NCBI GenBank assembly: GCA_031367435.1
Contig: JANLPV010000187.1
Coordinates: 1-64,000 of the forward strand
Direction of reading: 5' to 3'
DNA from: WLMZ01 sp031367435
Lineage (GTDB): Bacteria; Actinomycetota; Acidimicrobiia; Acidimicrobiales; Ilumatobacteraceae
Length of the DNA: 64,000 nucleotides
Shown here piece after piece: positions 25,701-34,235 of the stretch. The first letter of the stretch is position 1; the number at the start of each line of letters is the position of its first letter. Both the position numbers and the translations under genes were made by a program. The notes under the pieces were generated by a model, which saw nothing but the letters and a program-made list of their open reading frames with translations, was not told the origin of the DNA and ran no database searches.

Positions 25701-26516
25701 GTGCAACGCCGTCCCACCGCGCTGGTTACTGGTGCAAGTCGAGGTATCGGTAAGGCCACTGCGATTGCTTTAGCGTCCGCAGGTTACGACGTCGCGATTA
25801 CCGCGCGCACAGCCAACGAGGGGGATGCTTCTGCCGTTGCACCGGAGAGCGGCGTTGTACTGCCGGGCAGTCTGGCAACCACCGCAGCGGCTATCGAACG
25901 CGTCGGTGGGCGCGCCGTGCCGGTCCGACTCGATCTGCTTGAACTCGGTTCGCTCGCGACACTTGTTGACAACGTGGTCGATCAATTCGGCGGCCGACTG
26001 GATGTGCTCGTCAACAACGCAATCTACGTCGGCCCCGGGAATGACTGCCGGTTCGCTGACAACAGTCCAGACGACATCATCAAGCGCGTCACGGCCAACG
26101 TCACGGCACAGCTACTGCTCACTCACCAGGCTCTGACGTACATGCTTGCGGCCGGGGCTGGCACGATCGTCGGGATCACGTCCGGCGCCGGACAAGCAAC
26201 GCCCAAGGTGCCGGCTGGCGAAGGCGGTTGGGCGCTGGTGTATGCAGTCACCAAGGCCGGCTTTCACCGCATTGCCGACATGCTCGCTGTCGAGTACGCC
26301 GACCGCGGCATCCGAGCATTCAACGTCAACCCCGGTTTCGTCGCTACCGAACGTGTGCTTGCAGCGGGAGCGCAGTTGCAGTTCGTGGCCCAGCACGGAT
26401 TTTCACCGGAGGTAATCGGTGGGGCGATCGCCCACCTCATTGATGACCACGCCGTGGCTAACGGCAGCTACGTTCAAGCCATCGATACCGCTCGCTCACT
26501 TGGACTGGTTCCATGA
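25701..26516 (+). CDS. Short-chain dehydrogenase/reductase
   Basis: Starting at the GTG at 25701 the protein has 271 residues, with TGASRGIGKATAIALASAGYDVAITART, NNAIYVGPG in place of the usual NNAG, a GITSGAG serine and the YAVTK pair. It overlaps the next amidohydrolase gene by four bases (ATGA). The operon context suggests it makes or removes a carbonyl group for the two flanking hydrolases. A longer frame extends upstream inside the amidohydrolase gene but is a shadow. Confidence 0.9.
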   Translation: MQRRPTALVTGASRGIGKATAIALASAGYDVAITARTANEGDASAVAPESGVVLPGSLATTAAAIERVGGRAVPVRLDLLELGSLATLVDNVVDQFGGRLDVLVNNAIYVGPGNDCRFADNSPDDIIKRVTANVTAQLLLTHQALTYMLAAGAGTIVGITSGAGQATPKVPAGEGGWALVYAVTKAGFHRIADMLAVEYADRGIRAFNVNPGFVATERVLAAGAQLQFVAQHGFSPEVIGGAIAHLIDDHAVANGSYVQAIDTARSLGLVP

Positions 26517-27742
26517 CCTACACCATCGGCACAACCAATGACGATGTCCTCCTCCCCGATCCGGCCCAGGAGGACGTTCGCTACACGGTGATTTCGGTTG
26601 ACGATCATCTTGTGGAACCGCCGGACATGTTCGAAGGACGACTTCCTTCACGCCTGCAGCAACATGCGCCGCAGCTGATCATCACCGATAAGGGCCATCA
26701 GGTCTGGCAATTCGACAACCGTCAGTTCACGCAGGTGGGTCTCAACGCCGTCGCGGGACGCCGACGAGAACTGCACAGTCTCGAACCGGCGCGCTTCGAG
26801 GACATGCGCCGTGGCTGCTTCGATATTCATGCACGCATTGCCGACATGGACCTGTGCGGCGTATGGGCATCGATGAACTTCCCCTCGCAGATCACCGGTT
26901 TCTGTGGGCGCGTGTTCAGCACCGCCTCCGATCCTGAGGTCGGATTGGCCGTCACCCGCGCGTGGAACGACTGGCTGTTCGACGAGTGGTACTCGCCGTA
27001 CCCGGAGCGCATCATCCCGATGGGCATCACCTACCTCGCCGATGCTCAGCTCGGCGCCCAGGAAATCCGCCGAAACGCTGCGCGTGGATTCACCAGCGTC
27101 ACCCTGCCCGAGCGACCACATGCGATCGGCTTTCCATCGCTGTTCACGGGTTGGTGGGATCCGATCATCGAGGCATGCGTCGAGACTGGCACAGTCATCA
27201 GCCTGCACGTTGGGTCCTCGGGCACCTACCCAATGCCCGAGGGCGCGCCAGCCGTGCAACTCGGTGCCACGATGTTCGGACAGTTGTCACTCTCGGCGTG
27301 CGCCGAATGGCTGTGGAGCGGCTATCCCCTCAAGCACCCCGACCTGCAGATTGCGATGAGCGAGGGCGGCATCGGATGGGTGCCGATGCTGCTCGACCGG
27401 CTCGACATCATGTGCCGTCGTAACGGGTACGCCGGCGAGTGGTCCATGCCGCCAGCCGAGGTGCTACGCCGCAATTTCTGGTTCTGCACGTTTGACGATC
27501 CGTCCACCATCGATCTGCGGCACGTCATTGGCGTCGATCACATCATGGTGGAGGTCGATTACCCCCACGGCGACAGCATCTGGCCGAACGTGCAGGCCAC
27601 GATCGCCGAGACGTGGGGCCACATCCCCGATGATGAGGTGCGCAAGATGTGCAGCCTCAACGCTGCGGCGCTGTATCGACACCCGCTTCCGGCGATCGTG
27701 CTTCCGCTCGCGACCGCGAAGTCCCGCCCCTGGACGCCATGA
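26513..27742 (+). CDS. Amidohydrolase_2-type metal-dependent hydrolase (paralogue 3, divergent)
   Basis: This 409-residue relative of the two previous amidohydrolases keeps VISVDDHLVEPPDMF, SLHVGSSGTYP, MSEGGIGWVPMLLDRLD and the late VEVDYPHGDSIWP. It is noticeably more divergent than the other two are from each other. It has an extra N-terminal stretch and a proline-rich tail (AKSRPWTP). It is translationally coupled to the SDR. Having two different members in one operon suggests a heteromer or two consecutive hydrolytic steps. The bases encoding its tail recur imperfectly about 150 bases downstream. Confidence 0.88.
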   Translation: MTYTIGTTNDDVLLPDPAQEDVRYTVISVDDHLVEPPDMFEGRLPSRLQQHAPQLIITDKGHQVWQFDNRQFTQVGLNAVAGRRRELHSLEPARFEDMRRGCFDIHARIADMDLCGVWASMNFPSQITGFCGRVFSTASDPEVGLAVTRAWNDWLFDEWYSPYPERIIPMGITYLADAQLGAQEIRRNAARGFTSVTLPERPHAIGFPSLFTGWWDPIIEACVETGTVISLHVGSSGTYPMPEGAPAVQLGATMFGQLSLSACAEWLWSGYPLKHPDLQIAMSEGGIGWVPMLLDRLDIMCRRNGYAGEWSMPPAEVLRRNFWFCTFDDPSTIDLRHVIGVDHIMVEVDYPHGDSIWPNVQATIAETWGHIPDDEVRKMCSLNAAALYRHPLPAIVLPLATAKSRPWTP

Positions 27743-27915
27743 CGGGCTTGGGAGGCGCAAGTTCGGGGCAATGAGCCGAGGCTCGAGCCGAGCGCCGGTC
27801 GACCAATCCCGCCGCCGCCGCCGCCACCACCACCACCGCTCGCTCGCGACCGCCGCTCGAGACCGCGAAGTCCCGCCCCTCACGCCCATGAGGGGCCTGG
27901 GCGGCGGGAGTTCGG
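27704..27915. repeat. Imperfect direct repeat spanning a gene end and the following spacer
   Basis: Two 63-base copies (27704-27766 and 27853-27915) share CCGCTCG, GACCGCGAAGTCCCGCCCCT and an ending GTTCGG, with scattered differences between. The first copy includes the last codons of the amidohydrolase gene. The bases between the copies include short triplet runs of (CCG) and (CCA) around 27810-27836. It looks like a local tandem duplication that has since diverged. Confidence 0.6.
27875..27896 (+). terminator. Hairpin in the spacer after the amidohydrolase operon
   Basis: GCCCCTCA and TGAGGGGC form a perfect 8-bp stem with a six-base loop. It lies 132 bases after the stop of the amidohydrolase at 27742 and before the acyl-CoA synthetase at 27992. 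No T-run follows, so this is a possible but not classical terminator. Confidence 0.38.
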
Positions 27916-27991
27916 CCACAAATCGGCCGCTCGGCGCCTCACTCCTGCCACGGGCCGACCTCACCCGTCGTCGCACATCTAATGTGCGGGT

Positions 27992-29659
27992 ATGAATTCG
28001 ATTGCTGCATTACTACGCGCGAGAGTTGGTGACGACCATCCCGGCTACCTGTTCGAGGAGTCGGTGTGGACATGGGATGAAGTCGTACGCGCCAGCGCAG
28101 TGCGTGCGGAACTGCTGAGCCGTTCACGTAAAAGCGGTCCTTTTCATATAGGCGTGCTGCTCGACAATATTCCGGAGTATCTGTTCCTCGCGGGCGGCGC
28201 GGCATTTGCGGGAGCGACCCTGGTGGGTATCAATCCCACGCGCCGGGGCGAAGAGTTGGCACGCGACATTCGCCACACTGACTGCCAACTGATCATCACC
28301 GACGAGGCGCACCGGTCGACGCTTGACGACCTCGATCTCGGCGCGGCCGCCGGCAGAGTGTGGCTCGCTGACGGACCGGACTACGCCGGTCAGCTCGCGG
28401 CGCTCGCAGGCACTCCCCTGCCCATGAACGACCCGAACCCAGAGACGATTCTGTTCCTGCTGTTCACAAGCGGTTCCACCAGCGCGCCGAAGGCGGTGGT
28501 CTGTAGCACCGAGCGAATGGCGATGGCCGGCGTACGCGCAGCCGCGGGATACGGAGTGAACCGCGACGACATCAGCTACTGCGCTATGCCACTGTTTCAC
28601 GGCAACGCGCTCATGGCGTGTTGGGCACCGTCGCTCGCAGTCGGTGCAACGGTGGTGCTACGGCGACGGTTCTCCGCCAGTCAATTCCTTCACGACGTTC
28701 GTAACTACCAATGCACCTACTTCACTTATGTAGGTCGCACGATTGCGTATGTTCTCGCTCAGCCCGCGAGCGAGCACGACCACGATCACAGCCTTCGACT
28801 CGGGTTCGGCACTGAGGCGAGCGCCCAGGACCGCGAGCGATTCCTCGAACGGTTCGCTTGCCCGCTGGTGGAGGGATACGGCTCGAGCGAGAGCGTCGTG
28901 GTGATCATGCGCACGCCAGACACACCGGCGAGTGCCCTCGGCAAGCCGCGCCTCGATGGCGGTGCGGACATCGCCGTCGTGGACCCGAACACCCTTCGAC
29001 CCTGCCCGGTTGCGGTGTTCAACGAGTTCGGTGCCCTACTAAACGGCGACGACGCGATCGGTGAGATCGTGAATCGTGCGGGCGGCGGCATCTTTGAGGG
29101 GTACTACAACAACACCGAGGCCACCTCTGACCGACTCCGCAACGGTTGGTATTTCACGGGTGATCTTGCCTATGTCGATGCCGATGGCTTCTACTACTTT
29201 GCAGGACGCAGCAGCGATTGGCTGCGCGTCGATAGCGAGAACTTTGCCGCGGCCCCCATCGAGAACATTCTGCATCGCTTCCCCGGAGCGGTAATGGTGG
29301 CCGTGTTCGCCGTGCCTGATCCGCGCACCGGCGATCAGGTCGCGGCAGCGATCGAGATGGCACCGGGCATCGCGTTTGACCCGGTAGCTTTCGCTGGCTT
29401 CCTGGCGGCGCAACGCGACCTCGGCACCAAATGGGCTCCGCAGTTCATCCGGATCGTGAACGACATGCCGCTCACCGCAAACAACAAGGTGAACAAGCAA
29501 CCGTTGCGTTCGATGGGCTGGGCAACTACGGATGAAGTCTGGTGGCAGCCGACCCGTGGTGCGTCGTACCGACGGTTCAACACCGACGACGCCCGACAAC
29601 TGTCCGCAGAGTTTGTTGAGCACGGCCGCAACGACTTCCTGCCGCGTTCTGCAACCTGA
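27992..29659 (+). CDS. FadD17-like acyl-CoA synthetase (copy 1)
   Basis: This 555-residue ligase shows GVLLDNIPEYLF...GINPTRRGEELARDI, LFTSGSTSAPKAVV, CAMPLFHGNALM, FEGYYNN and YFTGDLAYVDADGFYYFAGRSSDWLRVDSENF. These segments match mycobacterial FadD17, whose gene is in the KstR cholesterol regulon and which activates short steroid side chains. The C-terminal lysine region reads ANNKVNKQPLR. The paralogue at 29666 is arranged tail-to-tail, leaving six bases between stops. Substrate assignment to a C3/C5 side chain is inference from FadD17. Confidence 0.88.
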   Translation: MNSIAALLRARVGDDHPGYLFEESVWTWDEVVRASAVRAELLSRSRKSGPFHIGVLLDNIPEYLFLAGGAAFAGATLVGINPTRRGEELARDIRHTDCQLIITDEAHRSTLDDLDLGAAAGRVWLADGPDYAGQLAALAGTPLPMNDPNPETILFLLFTSGSTSAPKAVVCSTERMAMAGVRAAAGYGVNRDDISYCAMPLFHGNALMACWAPSLAVGATVVLRRRFSASQFLHDVRNYQCTYFTYVGRTIAYVLAQPASEHDHDHSLRLGFGTEASAQDRERFLERFACPLVEGYGSSESVVVIMRTPDTPASALGKPRLDGGADIAVVDPNTLRPCPVAVFNEFGALLNGDDAIGEIVNRAGGGIFEGYYNNTEATSDRLRNGWYFTGDLAYVDADGFYYFAGRSSDWLRVDSENFAAAPIENILHRFPGAVMVAVFAVPDPRTGDQVAAAIEMAPGIAFDPVAFAGFLAAQRDLGTKWAPQFIRIVNDMPLTANNKVNKQPLRSMGWATTDEVWWQPTRGASYRRFNTDDARQLSAEFVEHGRNDFLPRSAT

Positions 29660-29665
29660 CCATCG

Positions 29666-31309
29666 CTATTCGCCGATCAGGTGCCCTCGACCGGCTGCCA
29701 ACAATCGGCCACGCAACGCCTGCGCATCCGGTCCCTCGAAGCGGCGATAGTCGAGTTCCTTACCAGGCCGCCACCACAGCTCATCGGCCACCCGCCATTG
29801 CTCTTTCACCAGCTCGCGTTTGAGGATCTTGTTGGTCTGGGTCATCGGGAAGTTCTCAACGATACGGACAAAGGTTGGAGCCCACTTCGATCCGAGGTCA
29901 GGTTGATCCCCCAGGAATGATGCAAATGCAACCGGATCGAAAGCGCCGTCTTCGGTGAGCTGCAGTGCCGCCATTACCCGATCACCGATCTCGGCATCTG
30001 GCACGCCATACACGGCAGCGAGCACCACGCCTGGATAGCGCATCAGGATGCGCTCGATCGGCGCACCGGAGAAATTCTCGCCGTCGACGCGAATCCAATC
30101 CGCGCTGCGGCCCGCGAAATAGAAGTACCCCTCGGCGTCTCGGTACGCAAGATCGCCGGTCCAGTACGCACCATCGCGCAACCGTTCGGCGTTGGCCTCA
30201 GCGTTGTTCCAATACCCCTCGAACGTTCCGCGGGTGCTGTTCACGATTTCGCCAATGGCCTCGTCCGAGTTCAGAAGTCGGCCGCTCTCGTCGAACTGTG
30301 CGGGAGGGCACTCCAAGCCGGAATCGGCATTGAGCACGCGGATGGTGGGTGCACCGAGACCGAGCGCGCCAGCTGGCATGCCAGGCACACGAATAATCGA
30401 GGCACCGGTCTCGGTCTGACCATACCCGTCGTTGAGGCGGCAGTCGAAGCGCTCGGCAAATCGGACGAGATCGGATTCCGCTGCCTCGTTTCCATACCCA
30501 CGCACGAGTGGATTGTCCGCATCGTCAGCCAGTTCGGGAGTAGCCAGCACATACGCGAGCGGCTTGCCGACGTAGTTGAAGTAGGTGGCGCCGTAGCGGC
30601 GCACATCGGGCAGAAAGCCGCTCGCACTGAACGTGCGTCGCAGCGCCATCGCTGCACCCGCAACAACACTCGGCGCCCACGCTGTAAACAGCGCGTTGCT
30701 GTGGAACAAGGGCATCGAGATGTACGTGACGTCCGCACTGGTGAGCGCGGTCAATCCAACCATCGATGAGGCAACGTGGTTCAGCCGGCCGTGCGAGGTG
30801 ATGACCGCTTTCGGTGCACCACTGGTCCCGCTGGTGAACAGCAGGAGGAACTGGGTGTCGTCGTCGTATCTCGCGGGCTCCAAAGCGACGCCGCGATGAG
30901 GTGCCAAGGCTGCCTCGTAGTCGGGCGTGTCGATGACGAGCACGCGCCCATTTGCCCTACCGAGATCGAGACCATCGAGAAGCTGCAACTGCGCCGAGTC
31001 GGTGATGATCAGTTGACACTCAGTGAACGTGATGTCGCGTGCGAGTTCGGTACCACGACGCGTCGGATTGATACCGACAATCGTGGCACCTGCAAGCGCG
31101 GCCGCTCCGAGCCACATGGTGAAGTCCGGCACGTTTTCGAGCAACACACCGATATGCGGTGCTCCTGTGATCTGCAGATTCCTGAACAGCGCGGCCCTGG
31201 CCGCGCACTCGCCCACCCACTCGCGATAGGTGATGACGGTGTCGTCAAACAGAACCGCCACATTGTCGTCTTCGGCGCGAGCAAGGACGTGTTCGGCAAA
31301 CGTAGGCAC
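29666..31309 (-). CDS. FadD17-like acyl-CoA synthetase (copy 2)
   Basis: I start at the GTG ending at 31309 (VPTFAEHVLARAED), giving 547 residues. The longer upstream frame is a shadow of the molybdoenzyme gene. Motifs are GVLLENVPDFTMWLGAAALAGATIVGINPTRRG, LFTSGTSGAPKAVI, ISMPLFHSNALF, YFNYVGKPLAYVLATPEL, YGQTETG and FAGRSADWIRVDGENFSGAPIE. The GKPLAYVLATPEL-type segment is nearly as in FadD17. The two copies differ enough to have separate substrates or regulation. This one is divergent from the molybdopterin oxidoreductase. Confidence 0.9.
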   Translation of the reverse strand: MPTFAEHVLARAEDDNVAVLFDDTVITYREWVGECAARAALFRNLQITGAPHIGVLLENVPDFTMWLGAAALAGATIVGINPTRRGTELARDITFTECQLIITDSAQLQLLDGLDLGRANGRVLVIDTPDYEAALAPHRGVALEPARYDDDTQFLLLFTSGTSGAPKAVITSHGRLNHVASSMVGLTALTSADVTYISMPLFHSNALFTAWAPSVVAGAAMALRRTFSASGFLPDVRRYGATYFNYVGKPLAYVLATPELADDADNPLVRGYGNEAAESDLVRFAERFDCRLNDGYGQTETGASIIRVPGMPAGALGLGAPTIRVLNADSGLECPPAQFDESGRLLNSDEAIGEIVNSTRGTFEGYWNNAEANAERLRDGAYWTGDLAYRDAEGYFYFAGRSADWIRVDGENFSGAPIERILMRYPGVVLAAVYGVPDAEIGDRVMAALQLTEDGAFDPVAFASFLGDQPDLGSKWAPTFVRIVENFPMTQTNKILKRELVKEQWRVADELWWRPGKELDYRRFEGPDAQALRGRLLAAGRGHLIGE

Positions 31310-31379
31310 GGTTTGAGATGCTACGCCAGCACCCCGAATACGGTTGCAATTGAAGGTCCCACCAGACAACGATGTCGAA

Positions 31380-33425
31380 GTGTCACACGACGTAATCGGC
31401 GCCTGCCCACTCGATTGTCCCGACGCGTGCAGTTGGGTCGTCACAGTCGACGACCAAGGCCAGGCGGTGAAGCTACGTGGCAACCCCACGCATCCACATA
31501 CCCGCGGTGGACTGTGCGTGAAGGTGAATCCGTATCTGGAGTTCAGCTGTGATTCGGCACGCGTTCTGTATCCGATGCGGCGAGTCGGCGCGAAGGGCTC
31601 CGGGCAGTTCGAGCGCATCTCCTGGGATACAGCGCTCACGACCATCGCATCGCGACTGGAGTCGATCATCGCCGAACATGGCGGCGAGGCGATCTGGCCG
31701 TTTGACGGAACCGGCAACGTCGGCTTTCTGCAGGGCTGCGGTGCACCACATCGCCTGTGGAACGCGCTCGGCGCGTCACGACATCACGTCAGCATCTGTT
31801 CGATATCCGGTCATCACGGTATGCGCTACACGACAGGCTCGACCGCCGGAATGGATCCCGAGGACATTGCTCACTCAAGGTTGATCATCCTGTGGGGCAC
31901 GAACACGTTGACATCGAATCAGCACCTCTGGCCCTTTGTGGAAACGGCACGCGCTGCCGGTGCCCACGTGGCGGTTATCGACCCGGTGCGTCATCGCACT
32001 GCCGAACGGGCCAACGAGCACATCGCGCCACGCGTTGGCACCGACGCGGCACTGGCACTTGCCCTGTGTCATGTGGTTGCCGCAAGTGGAATCGACGCGT
32101 CGCATATGGCCGCGCACACGGTTGGCTGGCACGAGTTCGAGGCATCGCTCACCGAATACTCCCCCGAGCGCGTCGCCGAAATCTGTGACATTCCTGCTGC
32201 CACGATCATCGCTCTCGGCCAACGCATTGCGGCCACGAAGCCAATGGCGATCAAGCTCGGGCAAGGCATGCAGCGGCATCGCTTCGGTGGTCAAACAGCG
32301 CGGGTGATCTCGTGCCTCCCGGCGCTCACGGGCGACTACCAACGTCGAGGTGGTGGCCTCGTGTACAGCACCTCCGACGCGTATCGGCTCAACTCGGCGC
32401 GGTTGTCACGACCCGAGCTACGCACCAGAATGGCGCGCACCTTGGTGATGACCCGCTTGGAGCGCGAGCTACAACGAACTGATCCACCCGTGAAGGCGCT
32501 CTTCGTGATGGGGGCAAACCCCGTGGTGTCGAATCCAAACCAGTCAGGCGTGCGCGAGCAGTTGGCGCGCGACGACCTGTTCACGGTGGTGTTCGACGCG
32601 TTCCAGACCGATACCGCTGACTACGCCGACATTGTTCTTCCGTGCACCTTGCAGACCGAACACACCGAGATCATGGAGTCGTTCGGCCATTTGTATCTCA
32701 ACTGGAACGAGCCCGCGGTTGCTCCTCCGGGGGAATGCCTGAGCAAAACAGAGTTCCTACGCAAACTTGCATTTGCAATGAACCTCACCGAGCCGCTGCT
32801 GCACGCCACCGACCTTGAGCTTGCTGCCGACCTTCTCGACGCACCGCTGTGGCGCGAAGCAGGCATCGGGGTCGACGAACTGCGAGCTGCCGGTTGGTTG
32901 CGTATCCCAGGTACCGAGGCGTTTCAGCCATTCGTCGAGCGCTTCCCTACCGGTTCAGGGAAGTTCGAATTCGTGTCTCAGCGAGCCCACAACGATGGGC
33001 ATGGCCGGTTGCCGAACTACCGCGAACCATCGGAGGCGGCAACCGACGCCGCTGGAACCTTTGCCCTCGTCGCTCCCGCGAGTCACTTCTACGTCAACTC
33101 CGTCTTCGCGGGCGTCGAACGCAACGTTGAGCGAAGCGGTGAACCCACCGTCACGGTGTGTCGTGCCGACGCCGAGCAGCAGTCACTGGCCGACGGACAA
33201 TTGGTCGAAGTTGCCAACGCTCGCGGCTCGTTCGTCGCGCGGCTACACATTGGCGACCTGGCCAGACGGGGTGTGGCCGTGAGCGCAAAGGGCGCGTGGA
33301 CCAAGACATTTACCGAGGGTCGCTCCGTCAACGCAACGATTGCCGAGGGTGACAGCGACATGGGTGCGGGCGCCGTCTATCACGACAACCGCGTCACGAT
33401 CAGTGCCTACCAACCCCTGAACTGA
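31380..33425 (+). CDS. Molybdopterin oxidoreductase with N-terminal 4Fe-4S site (DMSO-reductase superfamily)
   Basis: The start is unclear: a TTG at 31344 or the GTG at 31380 used here, giving 681 residues. Cys9, Cys13, Cys17 and Cys46 in ACPLDCPDACSW...GGLCVK fit the 4Fe-4S binding pattern. They are followed by RISWDTAL, a molybdopterin-binding GTNTLTSNQHLW, FVMGANPVVSNPN and VLPCTLQTEHTEIMESFG, as in the assimilatory members of the family. No Tat signal is seen, so it should be cytoplasmic. No electron-transfer subunit is adjacent. It overlaps the convergent crotonase gene by 19 bases. Its substrate (formate, S- or N-oxide, or a steroid hydroxylation) is undetermined. Confidence 0.85.
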   Translation: MSHDVIGACPLDCPDACSWVVTVDDQGQAVKLRGNPTHPHTRGGLCVKVNPYLEFSCDSARVLYPMRRVGAKGSGQFERISWDTALTTIASRLESIIAEHGGEAIWPFDGTGNVGFLQGCGAPHRLWNALGASRHHVSICSISGHHGMRYTTGSTAGMDPEDIAHSRLIILWGTNTLTSNQHLWPFVETARAAGAHVAVIDPVRHRTAERANEHIAPRVGTDAALALALCHVVAASGIDASHMAAHTVGWHEFEASLTEYSPERVAEICDIPAATIIALGQRIAATKPMAIKLGQGMQRHRFGGQTARVISCLPALTGDYQRRGGGLVYSTSDAYRLNSARLSRPELRTRMARTLVMTRLERELQRTDPPVKALFVMGANPVVSNPNQSGVREQLARDDLFTVVFDAFQTDTADYADIVLPCTLQTEHTEIMESFGHLYLNWNEPAVAPPGECLSKTEFLRKLAFAMNLTEPLLHATDLELAADLLDAPLWREAGIGVDELRAAGWLRIPGTEAFQPFVERFPTGSGKFEFVSQRAHNDGHGRLPNYREPSEAATDAAGTFALVAPASHFYVNSVFAGVERNVERSGEPTVTVCRADAEQQSLADGQLVEVANARGSFVARLHIGDLARRGVAVSAKGAWTKTFTEGRSVNATIAEGDSDMGAGAVYHDNRVTISAYQPLN

Positions 33426-34225
33426 ACCTCACGACGCTCAATAAATGCTTGGACACCTTCGTTGAAGTCGTCGGTGCGACTCGCCAATTCCTGCGCCCAC
33501 GCTTCGTCTTCGAACGCACCCTTACGGTCGCTGTCGAGCGAACGATTGAGCAGCCACTTCGACAGCGACAACGCCTTCGTCGGTCCAGCAGCGAGACGGG
33601 CTGCCCATTCGGTGGCAGCTTCGGCCAGCTCGGCTGCAGGCACCGACTTGTTGATGAGGCCGATGCGTTCGGCATCGACGGCCGATAGGTCGTCGCCCAG
33701 GAAAATGAGTTCCTTTGCTTTCGCCAAACCGATCATCCGCGGCAGCAGATATGCACCACCTCCGTCGGGCGTGATGCCGCGACGCACGAACACTTCGATG
33801 AACCGTGCCGTGTCGGCAGCGATGATGAGGTCGCAGGCCAACGCAATGTGCGCGCCGATGCCGGCGGCCGTGCCGTTGACAGCAGCGATCACGGGCTTCT
33901 CACAATCGAGGATGCTGCTCACCAGTCGTTGCGCACCGCGTTTGATGTTGCGGCCGACGTCGCCCATCGTGCGCTCTGGCGCGCCGTTGGGGCGCGGTGC
34001 CTCGGGGATACGCGAGACGCGTAGATCGGCCCCGGTACAGAAGTGTTTGCCATGTGCGGTGAGCACGACGACACGCACGTTGAGATCACCGCTCGCCGCC
34101 TCGAACAGTTCGATCAGACGGTTGCGTTGGTCGGGCGTGAGCGCATTGGCCGCATCGGGACGGTTCAGCGTGATGCGGGCAACACCATCGGCGCATGTGT
34201 AGATCAGATCATCGTTGTCGGTCAT
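33407..34225 (-). CDS. Enoyl-CoA hydratase/isomerase family protein
   Basis: Starting at the ATG ending at 34225, the 272-residue protein has ARITLNRPDAANAL, HFCTGADL, AAVNGTAAGIGAHIALACDL and FIEVFVRRGITPDGGGAYLLPRMIG. An aspartate (GITPDGG) occupies the place near the second catalytic acidic residue. The length and layout are standard crotonase, similar to mycobacterial EchA proteins of cholesterol and fatty-acid catabolism. It is followed leftward by the molybdoenzyme tail, overlapping it by 19 bases. It is preceded by a D-aminoacylase-like gene 10 bases away on the same strand, so the two share a promoter with the operator at 35991. Confidence 0.92.
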   Translation of the reverse strand: MTDNDDLIYTCADGVARITLNRPDAANALTPDQRNRLIELFEAASGDLNVRVVVLTAHGKHFCTGADLRVSRIPEAPRPNGAPERTMGDVGRNIKRGAQRLVSSILDCEKPVIAAVNGTAAGIGAHIALACDLIIAADTARFIEVFVRRGITPDGGGAYLLPRMIGLAKAKELIFLGDDLSAVDAERIGLINKSVPAAELAEAATEWAARLAAGPTKALSLSKWLLNRSLDSDRKGAFEDEAWAQELASRTDDFNEGVQAFIERREVQFRGW

Positions 34226-34235
34226 GAGTTGTCCT

